Assembly: GCA_007693965.1 (NCBI GenBank)
Contig: RECQ01000047.1
Span: forward strand, 55,713-119,712
Reading direction: 5' to 3'
DNA: 64,000 nucleotides
From: Phycisphaeraceae bacterium
Lineage (GTDB): Bacteria > Planctomycetota > Phycisphaerae > Phycisphaerales > UBA1924
Shown here: positions 1 to 8,621 of the stretch, one piece after another
Numbering within the stretch: position 1 is the first letter of the stretch
Layout of the letters: the number at the start of each line of letters is the position of its first letter
Made by a program: the position numbers and the translations under genes
Notes under the pieces: model-generated
What the model saw: only the letters and a program-made list of their open reading frames with translations
Databases searched by the model: none
Told to the model about the DNA's origin: nothing

Positions 1-295
1 TCTGATCGGCGATGCCCTCGAGCGCCGCGCGAAGGCTGATGCCGGCGCGGACCATGACCGCAAGCTGTGTTGTGAAGTCCAGCACATGCTTCTGCGTCGG
101 CTTGCCGGTGTTCATCTCCCGCAGCTTCGACATGAAGTTCGCGCGGGCGCCGGCGCCTCCGACCGGGTTCAACGCGAGAACATGCAGCCCCTGATTGCGC
201 AGCAGCGCAGCGCACGTCTGGGCGTTCTCAGCGGAGAGCACCCCGACCGACAACTCGCCCGCGGAAGTCTTCACCTGGTAGCGATAGGTGGGCAT
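1..295 (-). CDS. pilC: Type IV pilus inner-membrane platform protein PilC (N-terminal part, cut by window edge)
   Basis: Only the first 98 residues are present; the gene runs off the left edge. The visible part starts MPTYRYQV and continues with the pattern of the GspF/PilC family: a short beta-rich start, then helices with LRNQGL and a later DFTTQLAVMVRAGISLRAAL segment, which opens the first T2SSF cytoplasmic domain. PilC is the inner-membrane platform that couples the PilB and PilT motors to pilus assembly. A GGAAAG ribosome site sits just before the ATG. It follows pilT by 24 bases on the same strand, the usual pilT-pilC pairing, and is probably in the same operon. It lacks the glycine-rich insert seen in the GspF of this window. 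Confidence 0.85.
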   Translation of the reverse strand, partial: MPTYRYQVKTSAGELSVGVLSAENAQTCAALLRNQGLHVLALNPVGGAGARANFMSKLREMNTGKPTQKHVLDFTTQLAVMVRAGISLRAALEGIADQ

Positions 296-319
296 CTTTC
301 CTCACACGCACGGGGTCTG

Positions 320-1375
320 TCACGCCACGAGCTGTCGCTCGAGCTTGTCCGGATAGGCCGACTGCGCGATCGCGTCTTCGCGGCTGATCATGCCGTTGAA
401 GTACAGCTCCGCGATCGAAGAATCGAGGCTGCACATGCCGATCGCGCGGTTGGTGTCGATCACGTTGGGAATTTCAAACGTGCGCGCCTCGCGGATGATG
501 TTCCGCACGGCGGGCGTGCACAGCAGCACTTCGGTCGCCGGCGCCATGCCCGGCTTGTCCACCCGGCTGAAGAGCGTCTGGCTCACCACCGCCTGCAGCG
601 TGTTCGAGAGCATCGAGCGGATCTGGTTCTGCTGCGCCGCCGGGTACATGTCGATGATTCGCTCGACCGTCTGGCTCGCGTTCACCGTATGCAGCGTCGA
701 GAGCACCAGGTGGCCCGTCTCGGCCGCCGTGATCGCCAGCGCCGTCGTCTCCAGGTCTCGCATTTCACCCACCAGGATGATGTCCGGATCCTGACGCAGC
801 GCGTGCTTCAGGCCCGAGGCGAAGCTCGGCATGTCGTGACCCAGCTCACGCTGCTCGAGCAGACACTTGTTCGATTCGAAGGTGTATTCCACGGGGTCTT
901 CGAGCGTGATGATGTGCTTGCGGTACCGCTCGTTCATCGCCTGGATCATCGCGGCCAGCGTCGTCGACTTGCCCGAGCCCGTATCCCCCGTCACAAGCAC
1001 CAGTCCGCGCGGCAGATACGTCAGGCGCGAGATCACCTCAGGCAGGTTCAGATCCGGCAATGGCGGCACCTTCGTCTTCACCACGCGCATCGCCAGGCCC
1101 AGCGTGCCCCGCTGCATATGCGCGTTCACGCGGTATCGCCCGACGCCCTTGATCGCGAAGGAGAAGTCCGCATCCTTCTGCCGATCGAAGGTCTCGATCG
1201 ACTCCTTGCTCGCCATCTGCTCGAACATGCCGCGCACCGTCTCGGCGGTCAGGGCCGGGCAGTCCAGGGGGGTCATCACCGTGTGCACGCGGAGAACCGG
1301 GGGATGTCCGGCGATGATGTGAATGTCCGATGCGTCGCCTTCGGTGGCTGAACGCAGAATGTCTTCGAGCTTCAT
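320..1375 (-). CDS. pilT: Type IV pilus retraction ATPase PilT
   Basis: The 351-residue protein is the normal PilT length. It is a cytoplasmic hexameric ATPase that drives pilus retraction and twitching. Residues 130-138 hold the Walker A motif GDTGSGKST. An ITLEDPVEYTF segment follows (Asp box), then the Walker B-like DPDIILVGEMRD and the His box TAAETGHLVLSTLHT. Residues 1-100 form the PAS-like N-domain with the SDIHI motif typical of the family. The ATG at 1375 was chosen because GGAGAGG lies 8 bases upstream; longer in-frame starts have no ribosome site and add an Arg-rich non-family extension. It is divergent from the regulator at 1713 and leads into pilC. Confidence 0.95.
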   Translation of the reverse strand: MKLEDILRSATEGDASDIHIIAGHPPVLRVHTVMTPLDCPALTAETVRGMFEQMASKESIETFDRQKDADFSFAIKGVGRYRVNAHMQRGTLGLAMRVVKTKVPPLPDLNLPEVISRLTYLPRGLVLVTGDTGSGKSTTLAAMIQAMNERYRKHIITLEDPVEYTFESNKCLLEQRELGHDMPSFASGLKHALRQDPDIILVGEMRDLETTALAITAAETGHLVLSTLHTVNASQTVERIIDMYPAAQQNQIRSMLSNTLQAVVSQTLFSRVDKPGMAPATEVLLCTPAVRNIIREARTFEIPNVIDTNRAIGMCSLDSSIAELYFNGMISREDAIAQSAYPDKLERQLVA

Positions 1376-1712
1376 GGCGGGGCCCTCTCCAGACCGATCC
1401 CTCGTCCTCGACTTCGGGCGCACTCTCGCGCCGACTCTGCATCGGCCCGGCGCCAACCTGGGATGACCCGTCCACGCAGGCGGGCCAGAGAGGCCGATCC
1501 GTCTGCGCCGCCTTCAACGATTGCGCTGATTTCCCTAGCGGCGCCGTCGACCCCGCCGTGCCCGGCGACGCCCTGTTCGTGTGGGTCGCCTTGCAAACGG
1601 CGGGGGGTCCGATAGCTTCAGTACCGCGAAGTGCTTCGGCGGGCGCGTGGATGCGCTCCGGCCTCGCTCCAGATTCCGGGAGCATGCGTATTCGCCGCGA
1701 CGGGGAGATGCG
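1376..1712. other. Divergent intergenic region, pilT / LuxR-type gene
   Basis: This 337-base gap separates two divergently transcribed genes and must hold their promoters. I see no convincing -35/-10 pair, no tRNA and no repeat. A GGGGAG ribosome site at its right end serves the gene at 1713. Confidence 0.5.
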
Positions 1713-2258
1713 ATGACGCGCGCAACAAAGAGAGCCCTCTCCACGGCGACGCCCCAGACCGACGGGCAGCCGCGCCAGCCGGGCGAGAACAGGTATCCCA
1801 CCACTGGTCCCGGTGTACGCCCCCCGGACCATCCCAACGGACGCGATGTCTACGACGGCTGGCGCCTCGAGCTCACGCCGGGCGAGTGGCGTCATCTGAA
1901 ACAGTGTCTCGCGTCCCTCACAGAGCGCGAACGGGAGGTCGCCTGCGCCGTCTGCGCCGGCGGCGCCAACGAGGCCGTCGCCGACCGTCTCTGCATCGCA
2001 CTGCCCACGCTCCGCACCCATCTGATGCGCATCTATCAGAAACTCGGCGCGGGCAGCAAGAGCGATCTGATCCGCCACATCACAGCCCAATTGCTCGATG
2101 GGTACCGCCGCGGCGCGATCGAACCGGAGCCGAATTCGCGATCTAACTCGTTGCAAGCACGGGACATATCCATTGAATGGCCCGTTCGCGTCGTCCCCGG
2201 GCCAGCGGGGAAATCATCGGTTTCGATGACGACAAGCGGGCCCACCTCTGGACAATAA
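1713..2258 (+). CDS. LuxR-type helix-turn-helix DNA-binding protein
   Basis: The 181-residue protein has one recognisable domain. Residues 69-123 match a LuxR/GerE helix-turn-helix: LTEREREVA, then a recognition region with LPTLRTHLMRIYQKLGAGSKSDLI. It is probably a transcription regulator. Residues 1-65 are low-complexity and charged, with no receiver or ligand domain visible, so how it senses a signal is unknown. The C-terminal 55 residues also match nothing I recognise. The ATG at 1713 has GGGGAG 5-6 bases upstream. Its targets may be the divergent pil genes or the exported proteins downstream, but that is only positional inference. Confidence 0.7.
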   Translation: MTRATKRALSTATPQTDGQPRQPGENRYPTTGPGVRPPDHPNGRDVYDGWRLELTPGEWRHLKQCLASLTEREREVACAVCAGGANEAVADRLCIALPTLRTHLMRIYQKLGAGSKSDLIRHITAQLLDGYRRGAIEPEPNSRSNSLQARDISIEWPVRVVPGPAGKSSVSMTTSGPTSGQ

Positions 2259-2763
2259 CTCTGTAAGTTTGTAAACGCTCATGAATGATGGACCGATCAT
2301 GAAGGGAACTTCCGGGGCTATCGGGCGTCTTCGAAAGTCGACGGAGTGATGTGAAGAGCCGATAACCGCGATGGACAAGGAACAGCCGTCGCACTGTGGC
2401 GCATCGAGCGGGTTCGGGCCGAACATGGGCCGAGTCGCTCACGCGGGAACGGGAAACAAGAGCGTCGCTCCGCGGCGTGATGGCAACGGAATCGCCAATC
2501 TTCAATGCAAGTGAAGGTCCTACACCGATATTCGCCCCAGTTGGTCGCCAGCACGCGCCCGGTCTGGCCGCATCCATGCCTCCATGTTTTCCGGGCTCGG
2601 GGAGGAGGATTCGTGTGAAACAAACCAGATCCACAGGCCGGGCTCGTTCACCGTGACCGGCCGACCCCCACCGACCAAGGCTCGCAATCGCACGCGGGCC
2701 ACATTCAGAGACAAGCCTTTGACACAGACAATGATTCACCAAGAGAAGAAAGGAACGAATCGC
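2259..2763. other. Long leader/intergenic region before the large exported protein
   Basis: This 505-base stretch has no credible gene. Its first ~60 bases are AT-richer than the surroundings, which would suit a promoter or leader. Short open frames on both strands have no ribosome site and no family signal. I see no clear terminator or riboswitch fold. Confidence 0.45.
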
Positions 2764-5700
2764 ATGAGGCGTTTGACACACCTGATGCTGACCGCCGCGG
2801 CGGCGACTGGCTTTGCCACGTCGTCGGCCATGGCTCAGATCAATATGGTACAGCCCGTGGTTGACAACCAGGGGTTCGCCGGAAATGACACCGTCGTTAT
2901 CTTTGAACTGGACGCCGGCCTAGGCGCATTAGACGGCTTCACAAACACCGAGGAGATCGGAGGCCGCTTCTTCCTCATTGATGATGCGGGCACGATCCTG
3001 CTCGGCCCATTCAATGTCGCTGTAACTGACGACATGGGCGCGGCAGTGGATTACGACAACGGTATGGCAAATACCGGACTGCAGATGGATTTCGGTGATG
3101 TCACCTTTGCCACAGCGTTGGCGAATCCCGCTGTGACGCGTATCCGACTCCAGATCGGCACCGTGGACAACCCCGTCGGTGACTGGGAGTTCGCCGCGCT
3201 TGACGCGATGGATCCCATGGCCGACGAGACCTTGATCAAGGACATCGAGGCGCCCGTCCTCACCAACGCCTTCCTCAGCAGCGATGGCGAAGATCTCTTC
3301 CTCGTCTTCTCGGAACGCCTGAACAACGCCGCCGCGGCCAACAATCCCAACCACACCGTCGTGGCCGGCCTCGGCGGCGGCGATCTGCAGTTCAACACTT
3401 CCAACTCCTTTGACGGCATGACCCCCAATCCCACGGGTCTCTCCGCTCCCGCCTTCGTCGGCGCTGACAACACCACCGTCGGCTTCACCGTCGCCATGAT
3501 GAGCGACATCGCGCTCGGTGTCTGGCTGCGTCCCACCCACGACGCCATGGACGACCCCGACCACGGCTTCAAGGACATCGTCGGCAACTTCGCCACCGAC
3601 GGCGCCGTCCAGATCACCCAGCTCCAGGAGCTCGCGCCCGTCAGCGCTGAGTGGATCGAGACGGTTCCCGCCAACGGCGGCCCCGTCGCCGAGGCCGTCC
3701 GCGTCGTGTGGAACAACCCGCTCAACCCCATGATGCTGGGCGACGTAGCGTTCTACGACGTCCTCATGCTCGACGGCATGGCCAGCAATATCAATGTCCC
3801 GGTCGCCGGCGTCGCCGCCGATCCCGACAACGCCTCCGCCGTGCTCCTCAACGTCGACGCCACCGGCGCCGACGGTGTCTCCACCGACGGCCTCGACACC
3901 GCAACCGGCGAGCAGTTCTCATTCGCCTTCGATTCGATGACGGGCACGCCCCCGACCGACATCTTCAGCCAGGCCTTTGACGGCACGGCCAACCTCAATA
4001 TCGGCGACGGCATCGCCCCGGCCATCGTCGGCGCGCCCCGCACCTTCGACACCAACGGCGACGGCCAGATCGACGCCTTCGCGCTGGTCTTCACCGAGCC
4101 CATCGATATCAGCGGCGCCACCGCCAGCGCCTTCACGCTGACGCTCACCGATGGCGCGACCATTCGTCCCTTCTCCGTCTTCACCACCAACCTCAGTTCG
4201 GATCGCATCACCGATCCCACCGATGAGGCCAACGAGGAAGAGATCGATCTCGACGGCGGCGACGGCGAATTCGACGTCAGCGGCTTCGACACCTCCGACT
4301 CCGACCCCGACGGCGATCGCACCGAGCAGGGCAACGTCCTCGTGATCATGTTCGACCCCGCCGACGTCATCGACGCCGCCAACACCACCGGCGCCCCCGG
4401 CACCGGCGACGTCAACTGGGCCACCATCGCCGCGGTCGCTGCGGACGCCGGCATCGCCGACGCCAACGGCAATGACTGGGGCGTGGACCTCGGGACCACC
4501 GCGGTCAGCGTCGACGGCGCGGCCCCCGTTCTCGCTGAGGTCTGGTTCCTCACCGGCGACAACGTCGACATGGGCAACCAGCTCATCAGCGAGCAGGACG
4601 GCGTCGTGGGCGACCAGGACGACAACAACATCGCCCAGCTCATCTACTCAGAGGCCGTCGCTGACGGCGGAATTAACGCCAACGCCGGCGCGTTCCGCTT
4701 CGGCCCCGGCCCCAACGAGCGCTTCGCGATGGGCGACTTCGACGCCATCGTCGGAGACGGCAACAACATCGTTCAGTTCATCGACACCAACGCCCGCGGC
4801 TTCGGCCCTGGCGACATGTTCCGGGTCGTCGCCGACAATGGTGTCGAGGACGCCGCCGGCAACGACTATCCCGGCACGCCCGCGGGCATGTCCGAGGATG
4901 TGCTCAACCGCACCGCCCCCTACATTGCCCTGCAGCGCGATGTGAACGGCAACACCATTCACGCCGCGTTCCTCTTCGACACCTCCTCTCCCCAGAACGG
5001 CTTCGCCGATCGCCTCGACCTGTTCTTCACCGCTCCGATCGATGAGGACACTGTCGCCGCGGACGACTTCCGCGTCGAGGGCCTCACACCCACCGGCGTC
5101 ACCGTCATCGGCGACCGCGTCCAGCTCACACTCCCCGGCGACCAGTTCTCCGTGGACACCGTGCTGAGCGTTCTGTACCGCGGCTCCGTCGCCGATCCCA
5201 CCGTCGCCGACGGCGACGGCAACGCCGTCTCCATGGTGGACGACACCTTCGACGCCCGCGCTGTGCCGCAGCCCGACAGCGATGGCGAGTTCACGGCCGT
5301 CATGAACATCGCCGGCCGCCTCACCACGAATGGAACCACCGCGGTTCCCGCCGGCACCAAGATTTTCAGCTTCATCGCTGTTCCCACGGCCAAGGCCATC
5401 CGCGGCCGCATGGGCAACATGGACTTCGTCCTCACCGACGCCGGTTCGCTCAACGCGATGAACAACTTCCTGCTCGGCATCGCCGAGTTCGTCTACCTCT
5501 ATGACGACGGCGGAACGATGTTCCTCCGCAACGACAAGAGCGAGGGCAACTTCAACGTCGGTCAGGCCGGCGCTCGTTCGATCTCTCAACTCACCATTAA
5601 CGCCGGCAACCTCGCCAACGTCACCTTCAACGCCCGCGGCGTGACCACCAGCGGCGGCTTCTCACCCACCACCACCAACGTGACCAATGGTCGTGTCCAG

Positions 5701-6765
5701 GTCGTGTGGGACGTCCTACGCAGCGCCGACGGCACCGCCAGCAGCCTCTTCAACGATGGCTTCGGCGCCCGTCCCCTCTCTTCCACGGCCGTCGTCACCG
5801 ACGAGCCCGGCTCCGGCAACAACTACCTGCTCCACACCACGGCGCCCATCAACGCCTTCACCGGCCTGCCCCGCCTCAACGCGATCGACTGGCCTGTGAT
5901 CATCGTTGTCGAGCTCCCCAATGGCGAGCGCTACCCCGTTTCCAGCCTGCTCAACGCGGTCGACGGCATGGGCCCGATCAGCTTCAACCCGGCCAACCGT
6001 CGTCAGACGGCCGCCGGCCTGGGCTCCCCTGATCGCTCTTTCAACATCAACCTCGCCAACGTCGGCTCCCAGGAGATCTGGGGCGGCTGGAACCTCATGG
6101 CCTTCCCCCGCCGCAGCGGCTTTGCGACCTCGACCGGCGTCCTGCCTGTCCTGCCCCGCTCCGTCGTCACTGGCGATGTCCGCGTCGGCGCCCCGCTGAC
6201 GAACGTCACACCGCTCTCCCAGTTCGTCTTCTTCAATGACGACAACGGCGACGGCGTCTGGACCTTCGCTGACGACGACGCCGCTCCCTTCGACAGCATC
6301 ATCGTCGATGTGAACTGCATCCAGCACTTCGCCTTCACGATGACCAGCCGCGGCGTGCAGGTCAGCTCCGCCCACGCTGGCCGCTTCTCCAACACCATCA
6401 CCTCTCTGGTCGGTGGCTACGCGGTCGGCTTCTTCAACGGCGAGCGCTCCGGCGGCATGCCCGACAAGCTCGGCGCCTTCCAGTTCGGCCCGATGATCAC
6501 GCCCGGCGCGATCTTCGGCTCCGGCGCCCCCTTCCCCAACTCCAACGTCACGCTCGGCTGGGCCCTCGCCACCAACGTTCCCGATGGCGAGACCGACACT
6601 CGCACCGAGTTTTTCGCCAACAACACCCGCGCTGACTTCTACATCCAGTTTGACCGCACCGGTCACAACCTGGTTGACATCAGCACTGGCGCCACCGCCT
6701 CCGGCGTCGCCAGCGACTCCGAGACGGTCCGCCTGCAGGGCCTCTTCGTTCACTACACGCCGTAA
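2764..6765 (+). CDS. Large exported surface protein with repeated Ig-like modules
   Basis: This 1333-residue protein has a clear Sec signal peptide: MRRL, a hydrophobic core, and AMA before QIN at about residue 24. The body is acidic, almost Lys-free, and repeats a pattern in which a strand such as LFLVFSERL, FALVFTEPI, IAQLIYSEAV or LDLFFTAPI opens a module (near residues 172, 428, 623 and 745). This resembles SbsA/Big_5-type bacterial Ig-like domains. Asp-rich DTNGDGQID and NDDNGDGVW segments (near 428 and 1157) look like calcium-binding loops. The last ~330 residues form a different domain. The role is probably cell-surface or matrix; no enzyme motif is seen. The ATG at 2764 directly opens the signal peptide and follows an AGAAAGGAA stretch. 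A terminator follows. It may be T2SS cargo, given its position. Confidence 0.75.
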   Translation: MRRLTHLMLTAAAATGFATSSAMAQINMVQPVVDNQGFAGNDTVVIFELDAGLGALDGFTNTEEIGGRFFLIDDAGTILLGPFNVAVTDDMGAAVDYDNGMANTGLQMDFGDVTFATALANPAVTRIRLQIGTVDNPVGDWEFAALDAMDPMADETLIKDIEAPVLTNAFLSSDGEDLFLVFSERLNNAAAANNPNHTVVAGLGGGDLQFNTSNSFDGMTPNPTGLSAPAFVGADNTTVGFTVAMMSDIALGVWLRPTHDAMDDPDHGFKDIVGNFATDGAVQITQLQELAPVSAEWIETVPANGGPVAEAVRVVWNNPLNPMMLGDVAFYDVLMLDGMASNINVPVAGVAADPDNASAVLLNVDATGADGVSTDGLDTATGEQFSFAFDSMTGTPPTDIFSQAFDGTANLNIGDGIAPAIVGAPRTFDTNGDGQIDAFALVFTEPIDISGATASAFTLTLTDGATIRPFSVFTTNLSSDRITDPTDEANEEEIDLDGGDGEFDVSGFDTSDSDPDGDRTEQGNVLVIMFDPADVIDAANTTGAPGTGDVNWATIAAVAADAGIADANGNDWGVDLGTTAVSVDGAAPVLAEVWFLTGDNVDMGNQLISEQDGVVGDQDDNNIAQLIYSEAVADGGINANAGAFRFGPGPNERFAMGDFDAIVGDGNNIVQFIDTNARGFGPGDMFRVVADNGVEDAAGNDYPGTPAGMSEDVLNRTAPYIALQRDVNGNTIHAAFLFDTSSPQNGFADRLDLFFTAPIDEDTVAADDFRVEGLTPTGVTVIGDRVQLTLPGDQFSVDTVLSVLYRGSVADPTVADGDGNAVSMVDDTFDARAVPQPDSDGEFTAVMNIAGRLTTNGTTAVPAGTKIFSFIAVPTAKAIRGRMGNMDFVLTDAGSLNAMNNFLLGIAEFVYLYDDGGTMFLRNDKSEGNFNVGQAGARSISQLTINAGNLANVTFNARGVTTSGGFSPTTTNVTNGRVQVVWDVLRSADGTASSLFNDGFGARPLSSTAVVTDEPGSGNNYLLHTTAPINAFTGLPRLNAIDWPVIIVVELPNGERYPVSSLLNAVDGMGPISFNPANRRQTAAGLGSPDRSFNINLANVGSQEIWGGWNLMAFPRRSGFATSTGVLPVLPRSVVTGDVRVGAPLTNVTPLSQFVFFNDDNGDGVWTFADDDAAPFDSIIVDVNCIQHFAFTMTSRGVQVSSAHAGRFSNTITSLVGGYAVGFFNGERSGGMPDKLGAFQFGPMITPGAIFGSGAPFPNSNVTLGWALATNVPDGETDTRTEFFANNTRADFYIQFDRTGHNLVDISTGATASGVASDSETVRLQGLFVHYTP

Positions 6766-6790
6766 TCACGGCGCCCTTGATTGACCCTTC

Positions 6791-6824
6791 ACGGGGGCCC
6801 GCCGAAAGGCGGGCTCCCGTTTTC
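6791..6824 (+). terminator. Rho-independent terminator
   Basis: A 13-base GC-rich stem (6791-6803 with 6808-6820, one G-T pair) closes on a GAAA loop and is followed by a short T run. It lies 26 bases after the large exported protein, so much of that transcript should end before the dockerin gene. Confidence 0.85.
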
Positions 6825-6943
6825 GATTTTGATTCGTGATTCTGCGCGCGATATCCTCAGTGTCGCGCACGCGTCCGATGTCGCCGCAGCGCTCTCCATT
6901 CCGGGGGCAGTTCCGGGGACGGTTTCACCGGGAGGATTTCGAG

Positions 6944-7672
6944 ATGTGCAGCAGGAGCCTCATTCTTGCCGTCGCCGGTCTTTTCGTCGGCGCCCTCGCC
7001 GCCGCGCCGGCGCTGGCCCAGTTTTCACCGCCAGGGCAGCAGACATCCATCCAGGAGCGCATCATCGGGGTGATGCTCCCCACTGATGAAAACCCGGATC
7101 CGCCCCAGCCCGGCGACCAGCTCGCCGCCTTCTTCGATGACGAGATCATCGGCCTCTACGCCTTCACATCCGACCAGGACGATCCCCGTTCCTTCCGCAT
7201 CCGCCTCTTCGGAAATGACCCCGAAACCGAAGCGACCGAGGGCCCCAATGTCGGCCAGGCCGTGAGTTTCCGGTTCTTCCGCTCCCTCACCAACACCGTC
7301 ATCAACGCGCAGGTGATCGAGCCCGGCTCGGGCCAGCCCTTCAACTTCACGTTCCAGGGCTCCGAGGTGCCGCCCTTCGATTTTCCCGACCTGCCCATTG
7401 ACCTGGTGCCGCAGCGCAACTTCAACATGCGCCTCGGAGCCGCAAGCGGCAATGGCGGCAATGGCGGCGGTGGCGGCGGCGACGGCCCCAACTACGATGT
7501 CAACGGCGATGGCCGCGTCACCCGGGAGGACGCCGCCCTGGTCATCCGCATCATGGTCGGCGCCAGGCGAGGCCTCTCCGAAGACGTCATCCGCAGGGCC
7601 GATGTGAACGGCGATGGAACCGTCGACTCCAAGGACGTCATCGCCATCTACCGCCATATTCGCGGCGATTGA
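6944..7672 (+). CDS. Exported protein with C-terminal type I dockerin
   Basis: The 242-residue protein starts with a signal peptide (MCSRSLIL...APALA, cut before QFSPP). Residues ~25-165 form a single beta-rich domain with DQLAAFFDDEIIGLYAF and VSFRFF, reminiscent of carrier domains seen in other large exported proteins; I cannot name it. A glycine-rich linker (~168-182) leads to two dockerin repeats: YDVNGDGRVTREDA and ADVNGDGTVDSKDV, each a calcium-loop F-hand. Type I dockerins bind cohesin modules; no cohesin is recognisable in this window. GGAGG lies 8 bases before the ATG. The gene touches the first T2SS gene (stop at 7672, next start about 7674), so it is probably co-transcribed with the secretion operon. 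Confidence 0.8.
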   Translation: MCSRSLILAVAGLFVGALAAAPALAQFSPPGQQTSIQERIIGVMLPTDENPDPPQPGDQLAAFFDDEIIGLYAFTSDQDDPRSFRIRLFGNDPETEATEGPNVGQAVSFRFFRSLTNTVINAQVIEPGSGQPFNFTFQGSEVPPFDFPDLPIDLVPQRNFNMRLGAASGNGGNGGGGGGDGPNYDVNGDGRVTREDAALVIRIMVGARRGLSEDVIRRADVNGDGTVDSKDVIAIYRHIRGD

Positions 7673-7673
7673 C

Positions 7674-8147
7674 GTGCCTGCCGTGACCCTCCATCGCCGC
7701 GCCTTCACACTTCTGGAGCTGCTGGCCGTCCTCATCGTGCTGGCTGCGGTGATCGGGTTGGTCGCCCCTGCGATGGTGCGCGCTTCCGCCCGTGAAACAG
7801 AACGGCGGCAGGTCGCCGAGCTTGTCTCGTGGCTCTCCCTGGAGCGGGTCGAGGCCATGCGCCGCTCGACGGTGGTTGAAGTCGAGCTCCGTCTGGTGCG
7901 GGAGGGGTACATCGCCTCCGGCTCCGGCGGCGAGCGGACCTGGGACGATTGGCGGACGATCCCCATCGACGAATCCCGTGAACCACTGGGGGAGTCCCGC
8001 GTCTATTTCGACGCCCTCGGGCGCACGGCGACCCGCACGCTGTGGCTCCAGTCCGCGGAAGAGTCCGATAGGATATGGCGGGTTGAATTCGACCCCATCT
8101 CCGGTCGGCCATTTCTGCGCACCGGGGCGACCACGGAGGACTCATGA
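7674..8147 (+). CDS. gspH: T2SS minor pseudopilin, GspH-like
   Basis: The protein of about 157 residues has a type IV pilin leader: HRRA then FTLLELLAVLIVLAAVIGLVAPAM. The residue before the cut is Ala, not the usual Gly; Glu at +5 is kept. The rest is a short globular domain with few landmarks. By size and position it is most like GspH, a minor pseudopilin of the T2SS pseudopilus tip, but the assignment is by position. No ATG fits; GTG at 7674 or GTG at 7683 are both possible and neither has a strong ribosome site. Translational coupling to the dockerin gene is likely. Confidence 0.65.
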   Translation: MPAVTLHRRAFTLLELLAVLIVLAAVIGLVAPAMVRASARETERRQVAELVSWLSLERVEAMRRSTVVEVELRLVREGYIASGSGGERTWDDWRTIPIDESREPLGESRVYFDALGRTATRTLWLQSAEESDRIWRVEFDPISGRPFLRTGATTEDS

Positions 8148-8185
8148 ACAGATCAGACTTGAAATCACCATGGAGGATTGCGGAC

Positions 8186-8617
8186 ATGTCCCGTGGCGCT
8201 CAACTTCGTCGCGGCGGCTTCTCACTGCTGGAGCTGCTGGTCGCCCTCATCATCCTGGGGCTGCTGGTGACGCTCGTCGCCCCCCGCCTGCTGGACAACA
8301 TCGGCCAGGGCCGCGTCACCACAACGCGCACACAGATCGCCAACCTCTCCTCCGCCGTCTCCCAGTTCTATCTCGATGTCGGTCGTTACCCCACGGAGGA
8401 AGAGGGCCTGGAGGCTCTGCTCCGCGCCCCGCAGGGCCCCGAGGCGGAGAAGTGGAGCGGCCCCTATCTCGAAACCAATTACGTGCCGCAGGACGCCTGG
8501 GGGCGCGAGTTTCATTACATCCTCGAGCCGGATGGCCGGTACCTGATCCGCTCTCTCGGCGCCGACGGTCGTCCCGGCGGCGAGGGCGACAACGCCGAAC
8601 TGGACAACCGCAACTGA
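8186..8617 (+). CDS. gspG: T2SS major pseudopilin GspG
   Basis: The 143-residue protein is typical for GspG. A short basic leader (MSRGAQLRRGG) precedes the cleavage site and FSLLELLVALIILGLLVTLVAP, with Glu at +5. The body has the family hallmarks VSQFYLDVGRYPTEEEGLEALL and a C-terminal DAWGREFHYI...GADGRPGGEGDNAEL, which holds the calcium site of the major pseudopilin. GspG polymers form the piston-like pseudopilus. An in-frame ATG at 8144 overlaps the preceding gene, but 8186 was chosen because GGAGG lies 9 bases upstream and the leader is then of normal length. Confidence 0.92.
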   Translation: MSRGAQLRRGGFSLLELLVALIILGLLVTLVAPRLLDNIGQGRVTTTRTQIANLSSAVSQFYLDVGRYPTEEEGLEALLRAPQGPEAEKWSGPYLETNYVPQDAWGREFHYILEPDGRYLIRSLGADGRPGGEGDNAELDNRN

Positions 8618-8621
8618 CACA

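Noticed and set aside
86..1351. Long open frame opposite pilT (421 codons)
   Set aside because: It is Arg/His-rich, lies wholly antisense to a clear pilT gene, and has no ribosome site or family motif; typical shadow frame in GC-rich DNA.
2143..2781. Minus-strand gene in the gap before the large exported protein
   Set aside because: No ribosome site, no motif, composition unlike neighbouring genes; overlaps the start of an evident signal-peptide gene.
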